Counted from the stretch's first letter, positions 8,689-17,679 are shown. The stretch: 64,000 nucleotides of DNA from CATOSP01 sp034422355 (GCA_034422355.1 DAOUJS010000162.1:45810-109809); one strand, 5' to 3'. Translations and numbers: made by a program. Notes: generated by a model not told the origin, from the sequence alone.

Positions 8689-9468
8689 ATGAGGAGAGTG
8701 GCGCTACTCGTAGAATACGAAGGCACAAAATACAAGGGTTTCCAGGTCCAGCGGGACCAGCCCACCATACAAGGCGAATTGGAATCCGGGTTGCGCCGTT
8801 TCTCCGGCCAGGAGGTGCGGGTCAGGGGCGCAAGCAGGACCGATTCCGGGGCACATGCCCGGGGGCAGGTGGTTGACTTTGCCATCATGGCCGACAGAAC
8901 TGTCGAGTCCTTCCCATCCGGGATGAACTTCTACCTTCCATCTGACATCCGGGTCCAGTCGGCGTACCGGATGGTCCCGGAGTTCCACTCCAGGAAGAGC
9001 GCCGCTAGCCGGGTCTATAGGTACACGATATCCAATCGGGATTGGCCATCGCCGTTGGAGCGGCACACGAGCTTTTGGTTACGGGAGCGGCTGGATGTGA
9101 GCCTAATGGCAGAGGCCGCGGAGGCCGTGATGGGAGACCGGGACTTTCGCCCCCTGATCTCGGACCATCCAGCCGGCAGGAGCGCGGTCCGCAGGGTATA
9201 TAGGTGGGACGTGTGGAGGGAAGAGTCCGATGTCATCATAGAGTGCGAGGCCAACGGGTTCCTGAAGCACTTGGTGCGGAGGACAAACGCGATACTGATT
9301 GAGGTTGGCAAAGGGAAACTGGATACGAACGTATTGGGCAGGGTGCTGGCGGGAGAGACGGAGAAAGGGTTTTCCCTGCCGTCAGTACCGGCCAGCGGTC
9401 TCTGCCTGATGAAGGTAAAATACCCGGACTTCCGGTCATGCGTAGTCAGAGAAGATGAAGAGAGTTAG
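8689..9468 (+). CDS. truA: tRNA pseudouridine(38-40) synthase TruA
   Basis: Isomerises uridines 38-40 of the anticodon arm. 259 residues, with the catalytic aspartate in GASRTDSGAHARGQV (about residue 52) and the downstream RVYRYTI and FLKHLVRR motifs of the family. The gene overlaps the start of rplM by 14 bases, so the pair is probably co-translated. About 90 bases separate it from rplQ. Confidence 0.93.
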   Translation: MRRVALLVEYEGTKYKGFQVQRDQPTIQGELESGLRRFSGQEVRVRGASRTDSGAHARGQVVDFAIMADRTVESFPSGMNFYLPSDIRVQSAYRMVPEFHSRKSAASRVYRYTISNRDWPSPLERHTSFWLRERLDVSLMAEAAEAVMGDRDFRPLISDHPAGRSAVRRVYRWDVWREESDVIIECEANGFLKHLVRRTNAILIEVGKGKLDTNVLGRVLAGETEKGFSLPSVPASGLCLMKVKYPDFRSCVVREDEES

Positions 9469-9889
9469 CACATATTTCCCCAAGAACGGTGAAGTCCCCG
9501 CGAAGTGGCGGGTCATTGATGCGACAGGCCAGGTGCTGGGCCGCTTGTCCCGGGACATCGCTATGGCGCTCCAGGGCAAGGACAAGCCGGAGTATTCCCG
9601 CTCAGTGATGACCGGTGACTACGTCATCGTGGTCAACGCCTCCAAGGTCCGGATCACAGGGCGGAAGAGGGACCAAAAGCTCTACCACCGGCACAGCGGC
9701 TATGTCGGCAACCTGAAGACATTCCGGCTTGGAGACATGCTCGAAACGAGGCCGGAACGTGTTATCGAGTTGGCTGTGAAGGGAATGCTCCCCCGGAATA
9801 ACCAGGGGCGGCACATGCTCAGACGGCTGAAGGTGTACGCCGGAGAGACACATCCACACGAGGCACAGGTGGCTGGGTTCGGAGAGTAA
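9455..9889 (+). CDS. rplM: 50S ribosomal protein L13
   Basis: Early-assembly 23S rRNA-binding protein. 144 residues: WRVIDATGQVLGRLSRDIA at the N-terminus, then DYVIVVNASKVRITGRK, and MLPRNNQGRHMLRRLKVY near the end. ATG at 9455 lies inside the last codons of truA. It is the standard partner of S9, which follows after 37 bases. Confidence 0.95.
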   Translation: MKRVSTYFPKNGEVPAKWRVIDATGQVLGRLSRDIAMALQGKDKPEYSRSVMTGDYVIVVNASKVRITGRKRDQKLYHRHSGYVGNLKTFRLGDMLETRPERVIELAVKGMLPRNNQGRHMLRRLKVYAGETHPHEAQVAGFGE

Positions 9890-9926
9890 CCGTCCCAGGT
9901 GAATAAGGCTTAGGGCAGGTAAAGAT

Positions 9927-10337
9927 TTGGTAGGATCCGCAGCGGAGCAGGAATATTACTACGGCACCGGTAAGCGCAAGACGTCAATCGCCAAGGTGAG
10001 ACTCTACCTGGACGATGGCGGCCCCACTATAGTCAATGGCAAGCCCGTAGACGAGTACTTCGGATGGCGTCCCTGGCAGGATATTATCCAGGAACCTTTT
10101 CGGGTCACCGAGATGGGCAACAGGTTCCGCGTAATGGTACGGGTCATCGGGGGTGGTGTGCATTCCCAGGCGCAGGCCATCAGGCACGGAGTAGCCCGAG
10201 CGCTGGTTGCCTATGACCCCGGTCTGAAGGCCGGGTTGCGCCGCCACGGGTTCATCACCCGGGATGCGCGAATCAAGGAAAGCAAGAAGTACGGACTGAA
10301 GCGCGCCCGACGGGCTCCCCAGTACACCAAGCGTTAG
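9927..10337 (+). CDS. rpsI: 30S ribosomal protein S9
   Basis: 30S head protein whose C-terminal tail reaches the P-site tRNA. 136 residues with YYGTGKRKTSIAKVRL at the N-terminus, the GGVHSQAQAIRHGVARAL motif and the invariant C-terminus RRAPQYTKR. Start is TTG at 9927 after GGGCAGGT. It is the last gene of the cluster; only nine bases separate it from the converging phosphohexomutase gene. Confidence 0.95.
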   Translation: MVGSAAEQEYYYGTGKRKTSIAKVRLYLDDGGPTIVNGKPVDEYFGWRPWQDIIQEPFRVTEMGNRFRVMVRVIGGGVHSQAQAIRHGVARALVAYDPGLKAGLRRHGFITRDARIKESKKYGLKRARRAPQYTKR

Positions 10338-10346
10338 CCCGGGCGA

Positions 10347-11762
10347 CTAGACTCCCAAGTATTCAGTTGCCGCGTTGAGCAGGTTTTCCACGTCTGCCTG
10401 ACTGTCTGCTTCCGCGTAAACGCGCAGTAGCGGTTCCGTGCCGGAGAAGCGAGAAATCAGCCAGGCGTTGTCGAACAATAGCCGCCGCCCGTCAATGGCG
10501 TCTGTACCTCGTATAGGCATTCCCGCAAGTTGGGTCAAGTCCGGGCTGTCCAGCTTGGACTGAATGCGGTCCCGGTCTTGCGCGTCGAACGTCACATCGC
10601 GGCGGTGGTAATAGTGCTCCCCTACCCTGTCGAAGAGGCCCCGTACCAGCTCAGATGGAGTTTTGCCCGTGCGGGCCATGTACTCAAGCACGAACAGTCC
10701 GCTTAGGATTCCATCCCTCTCAGGGATGTGGCCCCGGAATGAGAACCCCCCGCTTTCCTCTCCGGCCATCAGCGCATCGGTTTCGGACATCTTCGGGCCG
10801 ATGTACTTGAAGCCGACCCTCATCTCGTGGATGTCCACCCCATAAAGCTGAGCGAGTTTGTTCAGCATCATGGACGACGTGACGCCCTTCACCAACGGCC
10901 CGCGTTGTCCTTTTTCCTCCAGCAGGTAAAAGGCCAACAGGGAGAATACTTCTAGGGTGGTGATAAAGCTGCCGTGCTCATCTACCACACCGATACGGTC
11001 CGCGTCACCGTCCAGGGCAAGACCCACCGAGAACCCTTGCTCCTTCACCGCCTGCATCAACAGGCCCAGATTGGGGGCAATGGGTTCCGGCTGCTCCATG
11101 CCCGGGAACGCTGGATTGCGAGTCCCGTGCATCTCATCCACCATCGTAGCGCCACCGGAGACGAGATGGGGGATATAGCCTGCGCCAGCCCCGAACATGG
11201 CATCGACGCGGATGTTCAGACCGGCGCTGCGTATGGCCTCCAGGTCCACCAATCCAGAGACCTTCTCCATGTACGATGGGGCGGGGTCGAAATCGATCAC
11301 CCACCCCTGCTCACGCGCCTGGACGATAGGGACCGACTTAACCCTGCCGACGCTGGAGATGAAGTGTTCGAGAAGGTTGGTTATTTCCTGGGTTGCGCTG
11401 CCGGCGTAGTCCGGCTTGAACTTGAACCCGTTCCAGATGCCGGGGTTGTGGCTCGCCGTAATGATGGCCGCGCCCGCCGCCTGGTGGTTCAAGACGCTGA
11501 AGCTGAGGACCGGGGTGGGAGATGAGCTCTCGGCCAAATGGGTCCTGACTTCATTGGCCGCCATTACCGAGGCAACGGTCTCGGCGAATTCCCGGGAGAG
11601 AAACCGGGTATCGTGCCCTACAACCAGTCCTTTCCCAGCCGATCCTGTAGCCTTGAGGTAGTCGGCCAAACCCTGGGCGCAGCGGCCTACGTTCTCAAAG
11701 GTGAACTCGTCGGCTATTATCGCCCGCCAGCCGTCCGTTCCGAAGCTGATCGGCGTGGTCAC
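10347..11762 (-). CDS. Phosphoglucomutase/phosphomannomutase family
   Basis: Alpha-D-phosphohexomutase, interconverting hexose 1- and 6-phosphates (glucose, mannose or an amino sugar). 471 residues from the GTG at 11762. All four family motifs are present: active-site serine TASHNPGIWNGFKF, metal-binding DGDADRIGVVD, sugar-binding GEESGG and phosphate-binding RFSGTEPLLRVY. The GTG has AAGGA at 11771-11775 and overlaps the stop of the deiodinase-like gene by four bases; upstream in-frame residues are non-conserved. Last gene of the SAM-riboswitch operon, which is not an obvious functional fit. Substrate cannot be assigned from sequence. Confidence 0.9.
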   Translation of the reverse strand: MTTPISFGTDGWRAIIADEFTFENVGRCAQGLADYLKATGSAGKGLVVGHDTRFLSREFAETVASVMAANEVRTHLAESSSPTPVLSFSVLNHQAAGAAIITASHNPGIWNGFKFKPDYAGSATQEITNLLEHFISSVGRVKSVPIVQAREQGWVIDFDPAPSYMEKVSGLVDLEAIRSAGLNIRVDAMFGAGAGYIPHLVSGGATMVDEMHGTRNPAFPGMEQPEPIAPNLGLLMQAVKEQGFSVGLALDGDADRIGVVDEHGSFITTLEVFSLLAFYLLEEKGQRGPLVKGVTSSMMLNKLAQLYGVDIHEMRVGFKYIGPKMSETDALMAGEESGGFSFRGHIPERDGILSGLFVLEYMARTGKTPSELVRGLFDRVGEHYYHRRDVTFDAQDRDRIQSKLDSPDLTQLAGMPIRGTDAIDGRRLLFDNAWLISRFSGTEPLLRVYAEADSQADVENLLNAATEYLGV

Positions 11763-12523
11763 GGAGATGTTCCTTGGCTGGTGGCCGCTGAGTCCTTTGT
11801 GACAACGCACGCCTGAATCGCCTGCTCCCATTCGTCCAGGTTGAAGAAGAATGGTCCCGCGCCGCCGTGATAGGCTACCCTGCCATCTATGTCGACCAGG
11901 TAGACTCGTTCCGGAGCTGCGCCATATGCCTCGTCGATGGAGTTGTCCATCTCCTCAACCAGGATGGGGATCGTGATGTTCAGTCCGAGGCTGCACGCTT
12001 GGGCAACCCCTTCCCGCTCGTCATAGCTCTGGTGCTGCCGGTAATAGATCTCGTCCTGCACGTTGGCGTCGACCTGCCATCCGTCGGTGGGGTGGGCCTC
12101 GCGCACGTAAACGACGAAGAACTCCACCTGTCCGGCGAACCTGTCCCGTATCGCCTCTATGCGCCCCACCTGGGCGCGGAACGGGGGTCAAGTGTAGCTG
12201 CCGAAGACCAGGGCAACGGGACGTTGGCCGCGAAAGCCGGAGAGACATACCCGGTCATCGGAGCCGAGCAGCTTCAGGTTGAAGTCCGGTGCAAGCTCGC
12301 CTCGGGCCGGGCCTTGTTCGTCTCGTTGGATCACATGCAGAAGCGCTCGTCCCACCCCATCCGAAACGTTATCGAGATGGGGATCCAATACTTCCCTCGC
12401 CAGGACGCTCTCGATGGACGCAACTCCCCTGCGTTCCCGAAGTTCGTCCAGGCATTTTCGGAACTGTATCCGGTCTTCGGAAGACAGGTCGGCAATCGGC
12501 CTACCCTGTTCCTGTGTCTGCAT
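11759..12523 (-). CDS. Iodothyronine deiodinase-family selenoprotein (in-frame UGA = Sec112)
   Basis: Thioredoxin-fold redox protein of the T4_deiodinase family, 254 residues if the UGA at 12188-12190 is read as selenocysteine. Residues about 74-111 (ELAPDFNLKLLG, then RPVALVFGSYT) lead to UGA followed by PPFRAQVGRIEAIRDRF and FFVVYVREAHPTDGW. This matches the vertebrate deiodinase pattern FGSCT-Sec-PPF and VYIEEAHxSDGW, where the catalytic residue is Sec, or Cys in many bacteria. A SECIS-like hairpin follows the UGA. The frame is unbroken on both sides. Start ATG 12523 has GGAAAGGG upstream. Bacterial substrate is unknown; a peroxidase or thiol-redox role is more likely than deiodination. 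It lies 62 bases after metK and overlaps the next gene by four bases. The final stop is also UGA. The alternative is a nonsense mutation. Confidence 0.85.
12161..12190 (-). promoter_or_regulatory. Candidate bacterial SECIS element (deiodinase-like gene)
   Basis: Directly downstream of the UGA (12190-12188) come ten bases, then a perfect 6-bp stem GCGCCC/GGGCGC (12177-12172 with 12166-12161) closing the loop AGGUG. The apical loop begins 16 nt after the UGA and has a G at its second position. Known bacterial SECIS elements have their loop about 16-37 nt after the UGA with a G in the first two loop bases, so this fits, at the short end of the range. Confidence 0.7.
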
Positions 12524-12585
12524 TGTCCAGCCCTTTCCAACGCTGTCTTTAGTCCGAGGGCTGCCAGCCACGAATAGCTCTGGTA

Positions 12586-13812
12586 CTATGCCAGTCCCGC
12601 CGCGGACCGGAGGGCATCGGCCTTGTCGGTCCGCTCCCACGGCAGGTCCAAGTCGTTGCGGCCGAAATGGCCGTATGCCGCCGTCTTGCCGTAGATCGGG
12701 CGCCGCAAGTCTAGGTCTTCGATGATTGCGCCAGGACGGAGGTCGAAGTGTTCGTCAACCAATTCAACGATGCGCTCATTGGGCATGTGGTTGGTGTCGA
12801 ATGTCTCGACGGAAATGGAGATCGGCCTGGCGACGCCGATGGCGTAGGATACAATGACCTCAACCCGGTCGGCCAGACCGGCGGCGACGATGTTCTTGGC
12901 AACGTAGCGGGCTGCATACGCTCCGGATCGGTCAACCTTCGTAGGGTCCTTTCCTGAGAATGCGCCGCCGCCGTGGCGGGCTATGCCGCCGTAGGTGTCC
13001 ACGAGGATCTTCCGCCCGGTCAACCCGGTGTCACCCTGCGGTCCGCCGATGACGAACCAGCCGCTGGGGTTCACGTAGTAGTTGGTGTCGTCGTCGAGCA
13101 ACTCGCCGGGCACCACAGGTTTGATGACATGCTCGATAATGTCCTGGCGGATCATCTCCCGAAACGCGCCCCGGTCCTCCTGATCTTCGTGCTGGGTGCT
13201 GATGACGACGGCATCGACCCGGTGGGGTTTCCCGTACCTGTACTCCACCGTTACCTGTGACTTGCCATCCGGTCCCAGGTAGGGAAGCGTGCCGTCCTTG
13301 CGCACGACAGCAAGCCTCTCCACCAGGCGGTGGGACAGGTCTACGGTCAGGGGCATCAGGCCCTCTGTTTCGTTGCAGGCGAACCCGACCATCATGCCCT
13401 GATCGCCGGCCCCGGTGGCCCGGCGGGCGTCAGCGGCTGCGCCGTTGTCCCGATGTTCCAGGGAGGTGGTGACGCCCTGGCTGATGTCGGCAGACTGTTG
13501 GCTGACATGGGCGATGACGCCGCAGGAGCCGCCGTCAAGTCCGTATTTTACGTCAGTATACCCGATGTCCAGGATCACCTGGCGGGCGATCTCGTTGAAG
13601 TCAAGCCTGGAGTTGGAGGTTATCTCTCCCGTTACCATGACGAGGTTCTTGGTGGCAACGGTCTCACATGCCACCCGGCTCATCTGGTCGTCTGCCAGGG
13701 CTGCGTCCAGGACTGCGTCGGATATCTGGTCGCACAACTTGTCGGGGTGTCCCTCGGTTACGGACTCGGAAGTGAGCAGGTACTTGGGTGAGGTTGTAAA
13801 AAGTAAGGCCAT
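12586..13812 (-). CDS. metK: S-adenosylmethionine synthase
   Basis: Makes S-adenosylmethionine from methionine and ATP. 408 residues, full length, with the substrate motif SVTEGHPDKLCDQISDAVLD, the ATP-binding GAGDQGMMVGFA hexapeptide-type motif and the P-loop-like GGGAFSGKDPTKVDRSGAY. ATG at 13812, 25 bases after ahcY. Within the SAM-riboswitch operon it would be repressed by its own product. Confidence 0.97.
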   Translation of the reverse strand: MALLFTTSPKYLLTSESVTEGHPDKLCDQISDAVLDAALADDQMSRVACETVATKNLVMVTGEITSNSRLDFNEIARQVILDIGYTDVKYGLDGGSCGVIAHVSQQSADISQGVTTSLEHRDNGAAADARRATGAGDQGMMVGFACNETEGLMPLTVDLSHRLVERLAVVRKDGTLPYLGPDGKSQVTVEYRYGKPHRVDAVVISTQHEDQEDRGAFREMIRQDIIEHVIKPVVPGELLDDDTNYYVNPSGWFVIGGPQGDTGLTGRKILVDTYGGIARHGGGAFSGKDPTKVDRSGAYAARYVAKNIVAAGLADRVEVIVSYAIGVARPISISVETFDTNHMPNERIVELVDEHFDLRPGAIIEDLDLRRPIYGKTAAYGHFGRNDLDLPWERTDKADALRSAAGLA

Positions 13813-13837
13813 AGTTCTTCTCCTGGTAAAGGGTTGC

Positions 13838-15109
13838 TTACGTGCCGAACTCCCAGCTTTCCTGGTAGTTCTGTTGTTCCGGAGTCAGGGTATCTATCGT
13901 GATGCCCAGCGACTCCAGCTTCAGCCTCCCCACCTCCGCGTCGATGTCCTCTGGCACCGGGTAGACCCCCGGCGTCAGTTGGCCGTGGTTCTTGACTATG
14001 TGCTCTGCCCCCAACGCCTGGTTGGCGAAGCTCATGTCCATTACGGCCGACGGATGCCCCTCGGCAGCGGCCAGGTTGATCAGTCTCCCTTCGCCAAGAA
14101 CGTAAATCTTTCTCCCGTCGCTGATCTGGTACTCGTCGACGAACTCGCGTGCCTTCCGCTTACCGGTGGACATTTCCTCCAGGGCGTTCAGGTCGATCTC
14201 GACGTTGAAATGCCCGCTGTTGCTCAGGATTGCTCCGTTTGGCATCACCTCCAGGTGGTCCCGTCCGATGGCATGGTAGCCTCCGGTCGCGGTGATGAAC
14301 ACCTCACCAACCTTCGCAGCCTCCACACTGGACATCACGGTAAAGCCGTCCATCACTGCTTCGAGGGCGCGCACCGGGCTGACTTCGGTAACAATTACAT
14401 GAGAGCCCATACCCTTGGCCCGGGAGGCGATGCCCCGACCGCACCAACCGTAACCGGACACCACCACCCTGCGGCCTGCCCACAGGATGTTCGTCGCGCG
14501 GGTAATCCCGTCGAGAGTGCTCTGGCCAGTACCGTAGCGGTTGTCGAAAAAGTGCTTGGTCTCCGCCTCGTTGACCGCAATAATGGGATAGGCCAGCTTC
14601 TGGTCATTGGCCATCGCCGTGAGGCGGATTACCCCGGTGGTGGTCTCTTCGGTTCCGCCGATAACGTGTCGCAACAGCTCGGCTCGCTCCCGGTGCAGTG
14701 TGCTTACCAAATCTGCGCCGTCGTCCATCGTGATGTTGGGCTGGTGGTCCAAGACGGCGGATATGTGAGAGTAGTAGGTCTCGTCGTCTTCGCCCTTGAT
14801 GGAGAAAGTGGGGATCCCGTACTCATGGACCAGAGCGGCGGCCACGTCGTCCTGGGTGCTGAGCGGGTTGCTGGCACAGACGACAACGTCTGCACCTCCG
14901 TCCTTGAGGGCAATGACAAGGTTGGCCGTCTCCGTGGTGACGTGGAGACAGGCGGACATGCGTACTCCGGCCAAGGGCTTCTCACGGATGAACCGCTCAC
15001 GGATGAGGCCCACCACGGGCATTTCCCGCCCTGCCCATTCGATGCGGTTCACTCCTTCCTGTGCCAGGCTCAGGTCCTTAACGTGGCCGGTGGATGATCT
15101 TGAAGTCAA
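13838..15109 (-). CDS. ahcY: S-adenosylhomocysteine hydrolase
   Basis: Hydrolyses SAH to adenosine and homocysteine, relieving product inhibition of methyltransferases. 423 residues, the short form found in many archaea and thermophilic bacteria. Visible motifs: the substrate region SACLHVTTETANL, the Lys/Asp pair near ETKHFFDNRYGTGQS, and the NAD-binding GYGWCGRGIASRAKGMG. Start is TTG at 15109, seven bases after AAAGGAG. It lies between the rhodanese gene and metK; mtnP/mtnA upstream complete the cycle. Confidence 0.95.
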   Translation of the reverse strand: MTSRSSTGHVKDLSLAQEGVNRIEWAGREMPVVGLIRERFIREKPLAGVRMSACLHVTTETANLVIALKDGGADVVVCASNPLSTQDDVAAALVHEYGIPTFSIKGEDDETYYSHISAVLDHQPNITMDDGADLVSTLHRERAELLRHVIGGTEETTTGVIRLTAMANDQKLAYPIIAVNEAETKHFFDNRYGTGQSTLDGITRATNILWAGRRVVVSGYGWCGRGIASRAKGMGSHVIVTEVSPVRALEAVMDGFTVMSSVEAAKVGEVFITATGGYHAIGRDHLEVMPNGAILSNSGHFNVEIDLNALEEMSTGKRKAREFVDEYQISDGRKIYVLGEGRLINLAAAEGHPSAVMDMSFANQALGAEHIVKNHGQLTPGVYPVPEDIDAEVGRLKLESLGITIDTLTPEQQNYQESWEFGT

Positions 15110-15190
15110 ACGTTTTCTCCTTTTGCCGCTCCCTCACCGCCTCTCCCACTCCCTTTGAGTGGCATGTATCCCTTCGGACAGTTTGGTTGT

Positions 15191-15550
15191 TTAGGGGTTC
15201 TCTCCGTAGTTGGTGGGGTAGTTCCCCCCGATCCAGGCCGGGGTGCCATCCTCGATGTTGAACAGGTTGGCCGGGTCGTAACCCATCGATGCGGCAATTT
15301 CACATGCCAGGCCGCTTCGTACACCCGCCGCGCAGATGAACAACAGCTTCTTGTCCTGGGGCACTTCATCCATGTGGTCTGTCAGGTCGTCGATGGGGAT
15401 GTGTATCGCTCCCGCAACATGCCCGGTGACCCACTCGTCGTCACGGCGCACGTCGACGACAACGATGTTGTCCGGCTCGGCATCCAGCATTGATTTGGCT
15501 TCATGGGAGTCCACTCGGAAGTAAGGTTCGCCGGGATCCTGCCTGGGCAT
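15191..15550 (-). CDS. Single-domain rhodanese-like protein
   Basis: 119-residue cytosolic rhodanese fold that probably carries a persulfide sulfur. The domain covers nearly the whole protein: EAKSMLDAEPDNIVVVDVRRDDEW, GHVAGAIHIP and the active-site loop CAAGVRS, whose cysteine is the expected sulfur acceptor. The loop sequence (C-A-A-G-V-R-S) is closer to GlpE/PspE-like sulfurtransferases than to phosphatase-type domains. Its place between methylthioadenosine salvage and ahcY suggests a link to sulfur recycling; the acceptor is unknown. Confidence 0.88.
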   Translation of the reverse strand: MPRQDPGEPYFRVDSHEAKSMLDAEPDNIVVVDVRRDDEWVTGHVAGAIHIPIDDLTDHMDEVPQDKKLLFICAAGVRSGLACEIAASMGYDPANLFNIEDGTPAWIGGNYPTNYGENP

Positions 15551-15594
15551 CGTATTGCCTCCTCAGCATCCTATTCGGGTTGGCCGCTTTCCTG

Positions 15595-16467
15595 TTAACT
15601 CAGGTACTTGCCAGCTATCGGTGCGAGTCTCTCTTTCAGGTCGCCGGGTATCAGGTCTCGGGACGTGACGATGGCGTCCTTCAAAGCACTGGCGCAAGGG
15701 CACTCCCTTGGCCCATTAAAACGTGGGACAACCTTGCGGATGAGTTCTTTCGAGTTGGCCACGTTGGTCAACAGGTTCTGTATGATGAGCTCCACTGTGA
15801 CCGGTTCCATGCTCTCGTGCCAGCAGTCGTAATCGGTGACCCAAGCCATTGTGGCGTAGCAGATCTCTGCTTCCCGGGCCAGCTTTGCCTCGGGCAGGGC
15901 GGTCATGCCGATCAAGTCGGCCCCCCACGAACGGTGCAATAGAGACTCGGCACGGGTCGAAAAGGCCGGACCTTCCATCACGACCATGAGGCCGCCGGCG
16001 TGGACTGCCAACTCCAATTCCTGGGCGCCCTCGAGCAGCGTGCGGTTGGCGGCGGCGCAATATGGTTCATCAAAAGCGATGTGGGCTGCGATGTCCTTCT
16101 CGAAGAAGGTATCCGACCCTCTGAGCCTTGTCTTGTCGATCAATTGATCAGGCAGCACCAAGTGGAGGGGAGCCAGTTCCTCCTTGAGGCTGCCGACGGC
16201 ACTGACTGAGATGATCTGCTCCACACCCAGGGTCTTTAGGGCGTATATGTTGGCCCTTGAGGGTATCTGGGTGGGATTGAGGCGGTGGCCCAATCCGTGT
16301 CTGGGCAAGAATGCAACCTGCACACCTTCCAGGTCGCCTACGGCGATAGTGCCGCTGGGCTTTCCGAAGGGAGTATCGACGTCGAGAAATTCGACGTCAG
16401 TCAAGCCCTCCATCTCATAGAGGCCGGTGCCACCGATGATCGCCAGGCTTGCTTTCGTGTTTGGCAC
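15595..16467 (-). CDS. mtnP: S-methyl-5'-thioadenosine phosphorylase
   Basis: Phosphorolysis of methylthioadenosine to adenine and methylthioribose 1-phosphate. 290 residues, with IIGGTGLYEMEGL at the N-terminus, the phosphate-binding RHGLGHRLNPTQIPSRANI, and the purine/sugar site MEGPAFSTRAES followed by IGMTALPEAKLAREAEICYA. Start is GTG at 16467. Directly after mtnA on the same strand (54-base gap), giving the first two steps of methionine salvage in pathway order. Confidence 0.95.
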   Translation of the reverse strand: MPNTKASLAIIGGTGLYEMEGLTDVEFLDVDTPFGKPSGTIAVGDLEGVQVAFLPRHGLGHRLNPTQIPSRANIYALKTLGVEQIISVSAVGSLKEELAPLHLVLPDQLIDKTRLRGSDTFFEKDIAAHIAFDEPYCAAANRTLLEGAQELELAVHAGGLMVVMEGPAFSTRAESLLHRSWGADLIGMTALPEAKLAREAEICYATMAWVTDYDCWHESMEPVTVELIIQNLLTNVANSKELIRKVVPRFNGPRECPCASALKDAIVTSRDLIPGDLKERLAPIAGKYLS

Positions 16468-16521
16468 GTTGCTGATTTGCGGTTTCCTTTCAGAGTGTTG
16501 TGCCGCTATCCACTACGCCAG

Positions 16522-17562
16522 TTACGCTGAACTGGCTGCCAACAGCAGGCTTTCTGTGTAAGGCGGGCGACACACGCCACCTTCGCAGACAATTGCGCCG
16601 ATGTAGCGATTCGGAGTTACATCGAAAGCTGGGTTGGCTGCTGGCACGCCTTCCGGAGCGGTGAGGCGGCCGTTGAAATGGGTCACTTCCTCGGCGGCGC
16701 GCTCCTCGATCTGTATTTCGTCTCCGGCAGTAAGGTCGAAATCGATGGTGCTGACGGGAGCGGCGATGTAGAAGGGGATGGAGTTTTCCCTGGCGAGGAC
16801 GGCCAGAGAGTAAGTGCCGATCTTGTTGGCAGTGTCACCGTTGGCGGCGATCCGGTCCGCGCCGGTGATGACGCAACTGATCCTGCCCTGGGCCATCATC
16901 ATCCCGGCTGCCGAGTCCACTATCAATGTCGCGGGGATTCCCAGTTGCTGAAACTCCCATGAAGTCAGCCTGGCCCCTTGCAGGAACGGGCGAGTCTCGG
17001 TGTTGTAGACTTGGAACCGATTGCCTGCCTCCCAACTGGCCCGAATGACTCCCAGTGCAGTCCCAAAGCCGGAGGTGGCCAGCGCGCCCGTGTTGCAGTG
17101 GGTAAGAACCGCGCCGCCGCCGGGGATGAGATCTTTCCCCAAGTCTCCGATGCGGCGGTTGACAGCTTCGTCCTCCTCCTGGATGCGCTGGGCTTCCCCG
17201 AGAAGCCTTTCCTGCAATTGGGCCAGGTCGGACTCAACCTCAGCGGTCGTGAGCATTCGTTGGACGGCCCATTGCAGGTTAACGGCGGTAGGGCGTGCCG
17301 CCGAGACGGTGGTTCCGGCTTCCCGCAGCCGGTCAAGAAATGTGGAGATATCCGTGGCCTCGATCTCTCGTGCCGCCAGGACCATGGCGTATGCAGCTGT
17401 GACGCCTATGGCTGGAGCGCCTCTGACCCGCATCTCACGGATGGCGTCCACAGCCTGCCGGCACGAAGCGACCTCAAGCGTGGTCTGTTCCATCGGGAGC
17501 CGAGTCTGGTCAAGCAATAACAGCTTGTCGCCGATCCATTCTATTGGTCTGATTTCTGTCAA
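16522..17562 (-). CDS. mtnA: S-methyl-5-thioribose-1-phosphate isomerase
   Basis: Converts methylthioribose 1-phosphate to methylthioribulose 1-phosphate. 346 residues; catalytic cysteine in LTHCNTGALATSGFGTALG and catalytic aspartate in CVITGADRIAANGDTANKIGTY are both present, as is the N-terminal RGAPAIGVTAAYAM. This separates it from the related eIF2B-like regulatory proteins. Start is TTG at 17562. First gene of the operon; its leader carries a SAM-I riboswitch and terminator. Confidence 0.95.
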   Translation of the reverse strand: MTEIRPIEWIGDKLLLLDQTRLPMEQTTLEVASCRQAVDAIREMRVRGAPAIGVTAAYAMVLAAREIEATDISTFLDRLREAGTTVSAARPTAVNLQWAVQRMLTTAEVESDLAQLQERLLGEAQRIQEEDEAVNRRIGDLGKDLIPGGGAVLTHCNTGALATSGFGTALGVIRASWEAGNRFQVYNTETRPFLQGARLTSWEFQQLGIPATLIVDSAAGMMMAQGRISCVITGADRIAANGDTANKIGTYSLAVLARENSIPFYIAAPVSTIDFDLTAGDEIQIEERAAEEVTHFNGRLTAPEGVPAANPAFDVTPNRYIGAIVCEGGVCRPPYTESLLLAASSA

Positions 17563-17636
17563 ATGTTGTCGTCCGTTTAGATGGCCGGGTCAAGGGGATT
17601 TCTATTCCCTAGAACGGCCCTTGGGAGAGGGGCATG

Positions 17637-17662
17637 AAAAAAGCTCCTCTTATTGAGAAGCT
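17637..17662 (-). terminator. Intrinsic terminator of the SAM-I riboswitch
   Basis: On the minus strand an 8-bp stem AGCTTCTC/GAGGAGCT (one G-U pair) with loop AATAA is followed by six T residues. It lies about 75 bases upstream of the mtnA start and just after the riboswitch aptamer, with no gene upstream on this strand, so it serves as the attenuator of the expression platform. Confidence 0.85.
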
Positions 17663-17679
17663 CAAGCCAAGTTCGAGCC

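Noticed and set aside
11759..12169. Independent small thioredoxin-like gene
   Set aside because: Its beginning lies in the middle of the deiodinase fold and lacks the catalytic motif; the continuous frame through the UGA explains it better.
13415..15097. Plus-strand 560-codon frame antisense to metK and ahcY
   Set aside because: It is a shadow of two fully conserved minus-strand genes; the translation has no recognisable domain and GC-rich DNA often gives long antisense frames.
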